Translations under genes and position numbers: made by a program | Notes under the pieces: generated by a model | Databases searched by the model: none | The model's input: the letters and a program-made list of their open reading frames with translations, nothing else | Told to the model about the DNA's origin: nothing | Source: Diphasiastrum complanatum | Taxonomy: Eukaryota; Streptophyta; Lycopodiopsida; Lycopodiales; Lycopodiaceae | DNA length: 64,000 nucleotides | Reading direction: 5' to 3' | Assembly (NCBI GenBank): GCA_029204225.1 | Contig: CM055092.1 | Coordinates: forward strand, 86,288,032 to 86,352,031 | Shown here: one piece after another, positions 10,785 to 21,429 of the stretch | Layout of the letters: every line of letters starts with the position of its first letter | Numbering within the stretch: the first letter of the stretch is position 1

Positions 10785-12172
10785 TTCTTCCCCCTTGAAT
10801 TGTTCCTGTCCTCAGAAGCTAACTTTAGGATGCTATCAACTCTCTCCCACGAATCATCATCCTTAGTACGACCTTTCCACCGAATTACTCACTCAAAGAT
10901 AGAACGATTTCTCAATTATTTATCTCTGATTCTGAGCACTTTCTCAGGTTCCAAGGCACTAAGTGACAAATCTTTCAAATGGGATAAATCCTCATCCGAT
11001 CCAACTGTATCACCTTCAAGTAAACTTAGTTTCAAACGACTTACATGAAATACTACGTGTGCAGCCGATTTTCCTTGAAGATCGAGTTCGTACGCCAAAG
11101 AACCAATTCTTCGTACAATCCTGAACGGTCCACAAAAATGGGTAGACAGTTTATAATGCTTCCCTACACATAATATCTTAAAATCTTTTGGAATTCTAAG
11201 ATATACCCAGTAGCCACTTGCAACATCTCTTGCATATCATGCAGGATATCAGCAACTTTCTGGATCCATCTCCACATTTACCGGAGATCTAGGTTGAAAA
11301 TCGTACATCAGCATAAAAGGACTATAACATGTAGCAGAATGTTTTCTACTATTGTATCAAAACTCAACCAGTGGGATATAATCTTCCCAATGAGATTTCT
11401 TGTGAGAAACATATGTCAAAATATCTTCCATAGTTTGATTAGTCCTTTTTGTCTGGCCATCTGATTCAGGATGATCAGAAGAACTTAAACTTAGAGAAAT
11501 TTCTAGTCTATGGAATATTGTTGACCAGAAGTGACTTGTAAGTTTAGAATCTCTATCACTAACAATGTCACTCGACAGACCATACAGCCAAAATAATCTT
11601 TCAACAAATATCTGGGCTAATTCAGAAGCCTTTATAGTTGACTTAACTAGTATGAAAGCAGCTAACTTAGTTAACCGATCCACTACAACCCAAATAAAAT
11701 AATTTTGTCATTGGGTCTTCGGAAGTCCAACTACAAAATCCATAGATATGCTTTCCCATCTCTTATTAAGGATATGTAACGGATGTAACAAACCACCAGT
11801 CTTATGGCGTTCAGCCTTTGCTAGTTGACAGGGCTTGCATTTAATCACATATGACTCGACATATGGTTTGAGTTTTGGCCAATAAAATTCTCTTTTAACC
11901 AAGTCCAATGTATATCGGGATGTCTAGCACAAGGTATGTCATGACATTCAAACAAAATCTTGCGTTTGAGCTCCCCCAGGTAGACAAAATTTCCCATCTC
12001 GAAATAGCAATCCATCTCGAATGGTAAACTGTCCCACAATCTTCCTATCTTTCTTTGTTAGTTGAGTCCCATGTGAACTCGACTCAACACTGTCCACATT
12101 TCTTTCGGTCTGAACAATGTTCCAAATATGAGCAAAATGAGATGGCGAACCACAAACATTCGATCCATGCAT
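10785..12172 (-). pseudogene. Chromovirus integrase and chromodomain
   Basis: Minus strand, N to C: remains of the HHCC zinc domain (ECHDIPCARHPDIHWT, then KCKPCQLAKAERH), DFVVGLPKT, the catalytic core with VVDRLTKLAAF, DIVSDRDSKLTSHFW (second Asp) and SDGQTKRTNQTMED (Glu replaced by Lys in the GQTER context), then the C-terminal region (AYELDLQGKSAAHVVFHVS). At about 10916-10820 follows a chromodomain (LRNRSIFE, then VIRWKGRTKDDDSWE) with two in-frame stops. Several frameshifts separate the pieces (near 11900, 11700 and 11350). Chromodomain plus LTR position make this a Ty3/gypsy chromovirus; it is dead. Confidence 0.88.
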
Positions 12173-12570
12173 AGAGACTCTATTCTAGATGAATCTATGT
12201 ATAGGGGAGTTGGGACCGGGGGTCTAGGCTCTACTTAAGAAGGCCAAACTCTCTCTTTTGGTTGATTCATTGCCAGATTCATTGCCAAGCTCTCACTCTA
12301 CTTTCATGCTTCCTGTTCCTTGGCTTGGGGGTGAAGTTTGTAGAGTTTATTTGGTTGCTTCTACTTGGTTGTGTGGTTTCTCCATAGTGAGTTTTCCATT
12401 GTGTTTGTCTTGTAAGCAGGAGGATCTTGAGGAGCTTTCCCTTATAGTGGTATCAGAGCATGACTTACGAAGATCGGAAACTTGGAGTGGTGGTGCTTTT
12501 CATTAGAAATTTGGTGGAGATCAACAAGTATTCTCACCCAAGGTGGTGGATTGTCCCGAATCATTAATGA
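12163..12570 (+). repeat. Inverted LTR end, primer-binding site and leader of the same chromovirus family
   Basis: 12163-12447 is the reverse complement of part of the LTR at 10275-10560. It ends CCCTTATA and is followed at 12448-12459 by TGGTATCAGAGC (initiator tRNA-Met primer site) and about 110 bp of leader. It sits on the + strand between integrase and RT of the minus-strand pol, replacing RNase H. Confidence 0.85.
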
Positions 12571-13721
12571 TTAAATTTCAATCACAATCTTGATTTTATC
12601 CTCGTCAATCTTGATCCCATTAACTGTGATCTTATGACCGAGATAAAGCAACTCTTGCTTAAAGAATTCACACTTGGACTCTTTAGCGTAGAGTAACTCC
12701 TGTCGGAGTCTTATCAAGACGATTCTCAAATGTTCTATGTATTCCATAAAGGTCTTACTGTAGACGAGAATATCATCTAGGAATACCAGCACAAACTTCT
12801 CCAAATATGGACGAAATAAATTATTCATCATTTGCTAGAACATTGCTGGAGCATTCGTTAACCTAAATGGCAACACTAAGAATTCATAATGACCAAATAT
12901 AGAATGAAATTCTGTCTTTTGGACATCTTTCGATTTTAAATTAATTCTTATTTGATGGTACCCTATCCAGAGATCTATCTTGGTGAAATACCGAGCTCTA
13001 CCCAAGCGATCTACAAGGTCATCCATTCTGGATAACATATATTTATTCTTGACAGTCACCTTATTTAACCCCTTGTAATCTACACACATATGGAAACCTT
13101 CATCTTTCTTCGCTTTTAGAAGAATAGGAGCATCCCATGGTGATTACTAGGTTGTATATGTCCCATCCTTAGATAAATTTCTCTTTGATTTGAAATCTCT
13201 ATCTCCTCTTTCTGAGAAAACCTGTAAAGTTGTCTAGAGACAATTTGACTTCTTGGAATTAACTCAATCTTGTGGTCTGGTGACCTAGATGGTGGTAAAC
13301 CATGAGGTAATTCAGATGGAAAAACATCATTAAATTCATTTATGATCTGTTCTTTTATTGCTTGTTCATGATCTAAATTTACGGAGTTAAGAATGACTGA
13401 GAATTCACAACCATTTAGATACATTTTAGGAACCTCCACAACTGGAATAACAATTATAGAAAAAATTTCATACTGTGAATAGTCCAATGCTTCCATTTCA
13501 TTAACCATAGAAATTTTATCCGACGGACATACAAAATTACTGCCAAATAAAGTAACTACCTTATCACCCTCCTTGAAAGTGAGAACATGTTTCTCAAAAT
13601 CAATTTTCAGAGAAGGTGATAATCGAAAATTTTGAATTTTTTTTAAAAAATTTACGTAACTTAAAAATTCATCAAGAACACTGTCAGTATTTACGCAATC
13701 AAAATCAAAAAAATGATTCAC
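12571..13721 (-). pseudogene. Chromovirus protease-RT linker and reverse transcriptase
   Basis: Minus strand: 13721-13116 contains the protease-RT linker (INEFNDVFPSELPHGLPPSR). After a frameshift near 13100 the RT continues with MCVDYKGLNKVTVKNKY, FTKIDLWIGYHQIRI and LPFRLTNAPAMF (13089-12835). After an in-frame TAG at 12832-12834 comes VFLDDILVYSKT, the active site, and LYLGHKITVNGIKID (12831-12571). RNase H is missing, replaced by the inverted LTR fragment. Belongs with the integrase at 10785-12172 and the LTR at 10275-10784. Confidence 0.9.
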
Positions 13722-14879
13722 TGTTCGATTCCTAGTCTTACTGAATTAATGTCTATCAGGTATGCAAGACATGCGACATTAACTGTTTTTCTTTTTTTAC
13801 TTTACGCAATTTTATGTAAATTTCTAGTTTTACGGAGATTGTCAGTCTCATCTACTTATTTGTGTCCTAATTGTCAGAGCACATGCGTATAACCACTCAA
13901 AACAAATGTGAATCCAGCATGAATGTCAAAATCACTCTGAGATTCAACACGCAATCAATCCATGCAAGCACAGTACCACAAATTAGAAAATTGACTAGCA
14001 TGCAATCAAAACAATTCCAAATTTTGCCAATTTTACTCACAAAATAGCAAAACTTCAGATGGTCATATCTTTGGCTATAGGACACCAAATTAGTTGCTAT
14101 AAAGCTTAGAACTGAGGGAGACCTAGTGATCAAGACACTTGCCACATCAGCCTACCACCTAGGCTTCACACGTGTGAGATTAGAGCAGCCAAAATCTGTA
14201 CTAGGACGCATTTTTTCTAGGCCATTTGATCAAAAATCAAGCAAACACGTCCCCAAAACCAAAAGTGATGGTACCAATAGTCTTAAATGGTCTATTAGAC
14301 TTCCACGAAACATTCATATAGGTCCTATGAAGCAGTATGAGTTGAGAACAAAGATTTCTTGATTTGTAGAAGTCAAAATAGCTTCAAACTTGATAGACAT
14401 GAAGAAAAAAAGAATGCTAATCATGCTATAAAAAAATACAGATTGATCTCCTTATGGATTTGGAGATATTTATCCCCCCAAAATCACCAAAAATGGTCAT
14501 TTTTTGCACTTTTTTTTACTTCCTTCAAGCTCAATTGCTGGAATTCTTGGCTCTAACTTCAAGAAAAGCTTCAAAAGACTTTGATTCACCTCTTTACAAG
14601 CTCTACATGGTGTTTTACAGCCACCTACTATCCAACTTTATGAGAAAATAAGCAAAAATAATAATTTTTAGCTCTTTTCCGGTTTTTTTCTTTACTATAA
14701 AGTGGAAATTCATGACATGCAACTCTTTCTCTAGCACATGCAAACCAATTTACAGAATTATAGCCATCTAATTAATCAGATCTTGCTGGATTTTGGTTCT
14801 TACTATCTATTTTGTGCCAAAAAGCATGAAAAAACAAGCAATTTTGACCAAAACATAGCCTAGAATCATAAATCATTGA
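13722..14879. other. Unassigned, probably retroelement leader or LTR remains
   Basis: No gene recognised. It contains a CACACGTGTG palindrome at 14167-14176 in a context like that of the LTRs at 1.0-1.9 and 7.5-9.0 kb, so part of it is likely another relic of that LTR group. Reading frames are short and not family-like. Confidence 0.35.
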
Positions 14880-15300
14880 AAGATTCGACATTGACACGAA
14901 TTTGGCTGGCGCTCTTCGTTCTCTTGTTGATATCCTAGGAGAATCTTTGGGTACTGCAATGTCCTTGCCTTTGTCTCTTCGGCTAGGTCCGGAACCATTT
15001 CGATTTACAAGCGTTCTAGCTGCAGGCAGGCTTATTGTCCTTTCTTTGTCTGATTCGTCGCTCAGCTGATGTGGGGTTCGAACATCTTTGTTTGAGTGTT
15101 CGGGTTCTGCTCCCTCTGTCATGGTTGGCAGGTCATAGTACTGCTTTCCTAAGACTTCATAGCTGGCTGAATCATCATCGGCCATTGTTCTGCTTTCATC
15201 GAACTTGACGTCTCTGACTGTCTTCACTTGATTCGTCTCTGGCATGTAGATCCTACAGTATGACGAATGGTTGTCATATTCGAGGTCGAGCCATTTTTAT
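14880..15300 (-). pseudogene. Copia integrase C-terminus and linker, antisense
   Basis: The minus strand reads SSYCRIYMPETNQVKTVRDVKFDES, matching the copia integrase C-terminal signature (GYRIYDP....VIVSRDVKFDE), followed by an acidic linker and ISTRERRAPAKF, the usual lead-in to copia RT. RT itself is absent. The downstream part of this frame (14772-14880) is non-homologous read-through. Confidence 0.75.
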
Positions 15301-15570
15301 GCACTTACCTTTCAAGCCGAGCCATAATCGAATTCCAACTTACATTTCAAGCTGGCCGTAATGGGATTCCCACTTACGTTTCAGGGTGAGCCATTTTTAT
15401 GCACTTACCTTTCGTGCCGAGCCAATCCATTTTTATGCACTTAACCAACGGGGTTGGCTTAGTTGGTTAGCTTGACATCCAAAGTTTCTTTGGTCTTAGG
15501 TTCGAGCTTCCCCTTGGAAACCAAGAAGCATTTTTATGCACTTACCTTTCACGCCGAGCCAATTTTATTT
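15291..15570. repeat. Degenerate tandem repeat with a GCCATTTTTATGCACTTACC core
   Basis: The unit (roughly GAGCCATTTTTATGCACTTACCTTTC followed by a GCCGAGCC box) occurs near 15291, 15388, 15425 and 15529 with shorter decayed versions between. The third copy is split by the SINE at 15444-15528. Confidence 0.65.
15444..15528 (+). mobile_element. tRNA-derived SINE (short) with 16-bp target duplications
   Basis: An 85-bp insert has an A-box-like TGGCTTAGTTGG (about 15454) and a B-box-like GGTTCGAGCTTCC (about 15499), the RNA polymerase III promoter elements of tRNA-derived SINEs. It is flanked by perfect 16-bp direct repeats CATTTTTATGCACTTA at 15428-15443 and 15529-15544. It does not fold as a complete tRNA by eye. 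A retroposed tRNA fragment is the alternative. Confidence 0.65.
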
Positions 15571-15678
15571 GAGGATGGACAAATGAAAGGGTGAGTGAAA
15601 AATCCCAATCCCTCCATACATACATACAAATCCCAATCCCCCATATATTCAATCTAGAACCTCTTTCCTGTGCTTGGA

Positions 15679-15693
15679 TTAGGGTTAGGGTTT
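15679..15693 (+). promoter_or_regulatory. Telo-box (TTAGGGTTAGGGTTT) of the RPS14 gene
   Basis: A double telo-box motif about 200 bp upstream of the ATG. Telo-boxes are typical of plant ribosomal-protein and translation-factor promoters and 5' leaders. Confidence 0.75.
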
Positions 15694-15731
15694 CTCCGTT
15701 TGCAGCTTTCCTTATCGTGCTTGCGCTGTTT

Positions 15732-15828
15732 CAGAGCGAGAGAGAGAGAGAGAGGCAGAGAGAGCAAGGGCCGCGAGCGAGCGAGCGAGCGAGAGAGGCA
15801 GGCTGTGTGTGTGTGTGTGTGTGTGTTT
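15732..15828 (+). repeat. GA, GAGC and GT microsatellite in the RPS14 promoter or 5' leader
   Basis: Consecutive (GA)n, (GAGC)n and (GT)n tracts lie between the telo-box and the start codon. GA tracts are frequent in plant 5' leaders and can bind BPC/GAGA factors. The apparent frames on either strand here are repeat products. Confidence 0.8.
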
Positions 15829-15892
15829 TGTTCCTTCATTGCTGCAGATCTGAAGGTCTGAAGGTGCTTGTATCTGTCTGCCAACACCCACC

Positions 15893-17219
15893 ATGGTATG
15901 AATGCATGCCATATCGTCCCAAATTCTTTTTTGCTTTCGCTTTTTTTGCTACATCAATGAAATGGGCTGTATCACAATAGCATCTTTGATGGTATCATTG
16001 ATGCAACAGCCTCACAGCAGCAGCGTTATAAGCTCTAGCTTGATCTTACAGTGTCTGCCCTGGCTGCGTCTGATGTGGTCTAGAACACTTCATTCGATAA
16101 AAAGAAAGAACAGGTTTAATTTGACAATGTATTCATTTCCGTTCTTGATTCCTGAGAGTTTGCGTTGTTGGTGTAGTCTGGAAAGAAGAAGGTAAGAGAA
16201 GTGAAAGAGGAAAATGTGACATTGGGGCCTACTGTGAGAGAAGGGGAGCACGTATTTGGTGTAGCCCACATATTTGCATCGTTCAATGACACCTTTGTGG
16301 TAAGCAATTACTGTTTAGTAGCCCTCCCTCCCGCTCTGCTCATTAGCCGATTTCACATGTTTTGTGTCAGCAAGCTTTGTGTTTGGATCTCTCAGTTCTA
16401 GTTCGGTCTTCTGCAGCATGTGACGGATCTATCCGGGAAAGAGACCATCGCTCGTGTTACAGGTATTTCCTTTACCTTTGACTGCTGCGGGTAATGAAAA
16501 CTAGTAATAGGTTGTTTTATGTTTGCAGTCAGAGTGATGATGTATCTTCAGTGGGCAAAATTTATCTTTTCTGGAACTGTCCATTCATGAAAGAAGTGTT
16601 GGGCTGGTGTTCTTTTCTAGATATGCTGTTAAGATCTGATCTACAAATCTCCTCAGTTTCTATTTGTTGTCTTGTGTTGTCGAAGGTGGCATGAAGGTAA
16701 AGGCTGACAGGGATGAATCATCTCCTTATGCAGCTATGTTAGCAGCCCAGGATGTAGCACAAAGGTGCAAGGTAAAGCTTTTTCATACTAAGCGTATCCA
16801 TCCATCATTAAGCACAAATCTGATAAAATGTTACATTATTGAGATTTACTCTACTAATGCCTCGCAGGAGTTGGGAATAACTGCCCTTCACATAAAACTG
16901 AGAGCTACAGGAGGAAACAAGACAAAAACGCCAGGGCCTGGTGCTCAATCTGCACTTCGCGCTTTAGCTCGATCAGGGATGAGGATCGGTCGCATCGGTA
17001 AATGCAACCTTCACCATTCTTGTGTGATTACTAGTTTTTTGAATGACAGTGTGCATCTTTACAGCTCTCAGTCAGATGTAGATAGTGTGTTAGGCTTTTA
17101 CCGTTTTAAGGCTTGCTATTTCAGAGTGTGATTTGTTGTATGCGCTTGCAGAGGATGTGACTCCCATTCCAACTGATAGCACAAGGAGAAAGGGTGGTCG
17201 CAGGGGTCGTCGTCTATAG
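15893..17219 (+). CDS. RPS14: 40S ribosomal protein S14 (uS11), six exons
   Basis: Component of the small cytosolic ribosomal subunit, lining the mRNA exit region of the platform. Exons: 15893-15895 (ATG only), 16177-16299, 16417-16462, 16686-16771, 16868-16997, 17152-17219. All introns are GT-AG and phases close to give 151 residues, the normal length. Recognisable blocks: [69 protein letters not shown] and the basic tail [11 protein letters not shown]. The start is chosen because exon 2 opens with SGKKK after an AG and the preceding ATG abuts a GT donor; single-codon first exons are common in ribosomal-protein genes. A telo-box and GA tract lie upstream. No damage seen; very likely functional. 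Confidence 0.95.
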
Positions 17220-18179
17220 GGCGTTTTTGAGCTATCAGTTTTGTTTGAAAAAGGGTCACTTAATTTGGTCTTTGAAATGGCATTATATTATGTGTGAATC
17301 AATTCTTGCAAGATCATTATGTGCTGAACTAGCTGAACATCTTGTTGTTTGGGACAGTCCAATTCTATGCAATTTAAATTTTTGAACTAGCTAGTAGAAT
17401 GTGAGGTATTAGCATTGTTTGGTGAATGATGATTCTGGTGATTTCAGCTTAACTCTATGTAACAAACATTTTCCCTTGAGTATTGTTTTGAGGATATTTC
17501 TTTCAGTCTTTTTATGCTATCCCTGTTAGATTTAATGTATTGGTGCTGGGAAGGCTGATATAGTAAATCAATTTTGGGCATAGTTTTGTTCTAAAATCTT
17601 TAAAAAAATGCAGTTAGCTGTTTGGGGGATCTTTTGAGTAATATTTCATTGGTTCCCCTTGGTAGTTCCTAACCGAAGAATCGTGCTAGCAATAAGCTCT
17701 TAACCAAAATTTGGTACAAACTTTTCGTGGGCAAACCCAAACCTTCTGCTGGTTGTATTGTCTATTTAAAATCAGTCAATGATTATTCACCATTGCAGGA
17801 CATGTAGGTGTTATCTTCCCACCATATCAACTTGTTGATGTCATAACATGAGATTGCATATATTGATGCTCTATAGTAGGTTGAAACATAATCCAGTTAA
17901 ATCACATCATATGAATGGGCACATGCATCCATGAATTTGCTTTCAAGGCATGGAGTAATAAAATTTGTGGTAGGAGCAAAAAATATCTTGAAGTGATATG
18001 AAATTAAATATTCTGTTAATCACATCAGAAATTCGATACTAACCGATGTAAGTGATGTGCAACATGATAAACTATTGAGGTTACAGGGGTATCTGGATTC
18101 TGTACTTCAAATAGGTGGGACACAATAGTATGTATTAAAGTTATCTTAAAATATGCACACATTCAATGGTATAAGCATA
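17220..18179. other. RPS14 3' UTR and downstream intergenic DNA
   Basis: The first 200-400 bp, T-rich, are the expected 3' UTR; no single poly(A) signal stands out. The rest holds no recognised feature. Confidence 0.5.
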
Positions 18180-18433
18180 GTACCCACGGTTCTCCCATGG
18201 TGAACCGTGGGGTCTGAGAACCGTGGGGTTAACCGTACCATGGTTCATGAACCGAGGTATGGTTCATCATAAATTATTAATTAATGTTTCATAAAAACTG
18301 AACGAAGAAAAATAAATAAATTAATTAATTAATAACTACATGGTTCACCACGTTTTTGGCCAAAAAATTTGAGAACCGTACGGTTCTCAGAACCGTGGTG
18401 AACCCGCCCATGGTTCATTAATTCTATGGGTAC
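18180..18433. mobile_element. MITE with GTACCCA termini and GGTTC/GAACC palindromes
   Basis: About 254 bp bounded by GTACCCACGG and CTATGGGTAC, with both arms rich in GAACCGTGG/CCATGGTTC palindromes and an AT-rich centre (TTAATTAATTAA). This is a foldback or MITE layout. Target duplications are unclear, so the superfamily is not assigned. Confidence 0.6.
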
Positions 18434-21333
18434 AAGGCTGTCTAAGAGTAGTGAGGGAGCAGCCCATGTTACAATTACACCCATTACTTAATGATTTTTC
18501 AACTGAGTGAAAGCTATTGAATTTCAGTTTTGTGAATATTCTCACTAATTGACAAATTGCACTTAGCTGTCAAATTATGGAAACCTTTTGAAGTCATTCT
18601 CCTGGTGGGTTCCTTTGATTCCTTGACTACATCCACTGTTGCCTCCTGTCTCCTCCAATGCCTGCTGCATCCTGTCTCTTAAAGTCTGCTACCTCCATTT
18701 GCCATCATAGTTGCTTCTGTTGTAATAGAAATCTAATGTGGTTACTTCCTTGTCAATGAATCTCTAGTAAAGATCTGACTTGTTGGCACAAATTGCAAGC
18801 GAGGCCCTAATTTTCATATAGGCTACTGGTTGTTAAGTTCGAGTGGGACTTCCCCATAACATGATTGTTCAGTTAGCATTCTCATGCATGGAATCCTTAT
18901 TTACAAGTTTGACAAATTTTCATGTTATTGTCATAGGCAAAGTGAGAGTGTAAGAAGTAGCCTTACGCTCTTTAATATACTTTTAAGCCTTAGTGGTCTT
19001 GTTTTTTATGTGCATCCATCCTTGGAACATAATGAGGATCATGAGGATGTTCATGTAATGCTTCTATATGTGGAACTTTAATTGCAAGAACGCTTCTTCT
19101 CCATTGTTGCTTTGAAGTTTTTTTTTTTCTCCTGCTTGACAACTATGAAAAATTTGAGATCAAAAGATTGTTTTTAATCCAAAACTATAGCCTTTGTAAG
19201 TTCTTTTGCACGACGCCATTTGGAAAATCTTTGGTGTTTTGGTTGTTGATAAGGGTTCTCAAAGCCATATACATGTTGCGAGATTCTTCCTTGTTGTTAC
19301 CTTTGAAGACTTGGTAGCTAATGTCTAGATCCTCGGACGTGTGGTTTATTGGTGAAGTCCTCCTTTCCTCTCCTGAATGTTCATCACATTTATTTGAAGT
19401 TAGAAGTTGCTTCACACATTATATTTATAGAATCGGGCAAAACAAATTGGTGTGTCCAACGGTGTGCTCGCTAGTTCCTTAACAAGAACACAAACTATGG
19501 ATGTATGGGATTTTAAAAATCTGACTCGGAATATCAATTGAGTATCACTTTTCTTGGCCAATTATAGAAAATCTTATGGAGTAACTTAACTTTTTTACTT
19601 TCAAATGTATATTATCTATACTCCACAAAATTATAGAAAAAAAAAAAAACCAACATACAATGTGGTTTTTGTTTGTGAATACTCAATTGTGCAAAGTGAT
19701 GTCATTTGAATTGTGAAATATGGAGGTTATTTTCCAACTAGTGATGAGTTGTAAAATCAAAGCTTTTTTATGTATAGTATAGAAATGTAATCAATACATG
19801 TGAGTATTGTTGTTGTAGCAAGCACCTAAAAATCCTAGAACACGTATTTATATATGTTGAGTGTACATATTTAAATTGAATTAAATGTCAAATGATGAAC
19901 ATTCACAAATTTGGCTTACACCTATTGGTGAGGCACAATATTGTGAGTGATGGGACATGGCAAAGGCAATAATCTAAGTTTCGCTTAGGATTGGTATTAT
20001 TAATAAATGAATTAGCTTACATGAATTACATTTGCCACAAGGTTATTTGCACTATTTGTGCATCCTAGTATTAAATATAGTCTAGCTTGAGTGCACGTCT
20101 TTGAAAAGTTGAAGCAATTTTCATTGTCAATGCCCATCTTATACCCTTTAGATTGAATCAAGGAGTTGTGCACATACAAAATCTTTAGTAAGTTTCAAGC
20201 GTTCTAACAGAGGTAGCAGACCACTATGATGACTACCTAGTTTCTAGCTTCTTGAGCCTCTCTTAAATCAATAATTTTTTAAAATAGTAGAAGGTGCCAC
20301 ATTAGTTGTGATCAATTTTGTATACATTTAGGTCATCTTAAAGACCAATCTAGAGCATGGTACATTGACCCCCCTATACATTATTAGGTCCATCATAGTT
20401 TAGTAGTCTACCATCTATTTGAATCTATTGTACTCAAGAAAAGTCCTATGTTCTAGGATTGTCCACCCTTCACCAAGTGACCACGATCTCTCCATCCTAT
20501 AAGTTATGAAGGATAGTTCTTCTAATGAAACCAAGTTTATTTAGGTGTTTGATTCTTAGAAGCCAAAATCAATTGCTCCCAAAATTTAGAGGGTTACAAC
20601 TATTTGAAGTCAAGTGAAACTTTGCAAATTAGCACGCCAATGAGCAGACATAAATATCTATGTATCGCCCATTTAGTCATTCGATTTTTATCCGAGTAGA
20701 TATTTTCTTTCATCTATCTTGTCTTGTTCATAACCCACATATTGTAGAGATGGAGTTCACTTTGGACATGAAATATTCAATGTCTGATGTCACGTAGACA
20801 ATTCTCTGAAAGATCAAGTGTAGATTGAGAAGACCAAGCCCCCAAGGGTTGTTGATGCATCAAGTAGACGTTTGGATCTAAATATTGAGAGTAGGTAGTT
20901 GTGCCCACCTGGTGCTTTTTAGATCTTGTTGATTCAACTCCCTTGATCTCAAGTTTTATGCCCAAAATTGGAAGTTCTCTCAAACTAGTCAAGTGATAAG
21001 GAAATCTAGGACATAGTTTGCAATCAAATCTCTTCAAATCCATTCCAACTCTAAAGAGATAGAGTCATTGGTCCTTGGGGACTCCAATAGGGCTGATTGA
21101 ATTTGAAGTTTGTTTGGCCCAATCATGTTTTGAGGAGCAAATCACTTGGCCAATCAAATTGCAAGGTTCAAGATAATTGGTCCAATCATTATGAGAGGTG
21201 GAATCCATGAGGTCCAATGAATTTTGAGCATTCCTCATGCTAGATCTCGAGCTACAACTATATGGGAGTGTGCTCTTCTTGTATATACAACTTTTTGAGA
21301 GAGAATGCAATTTTCACTTTGGAGCATTTTTGG

Positions 21334-21336
<3 letters not shown>
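18434..21336. other. Unassigned intergenic DNA
   Basis: No gene recognised. A 76-codon minus-strand frame at 19185-19415 (hydrophilic, Asn/Lys/Glu-rich) and one at 20777-21043 have no family resemblance I can name. A 12-A run is near 19640. Confidence 0.4.

Positions 21337-21426
<90 letters not shown>
21337..21426. repeat. (CT)n microsatellite, about 90 bp
   Basis: An uninterrupted CT run. The long Leu-Ser or Arg-Glu frames here are repeat products. Confidence 0.95.

Positions 21427-21429
<3 letters not shown>

Noticed and set aside
15444-15528. A genuine tRNA gene
   Set aside because: A and B boxes are present, but no acceptor stem or full cloverleaf could be drawn, and flanking target duplications indicate retroposition.
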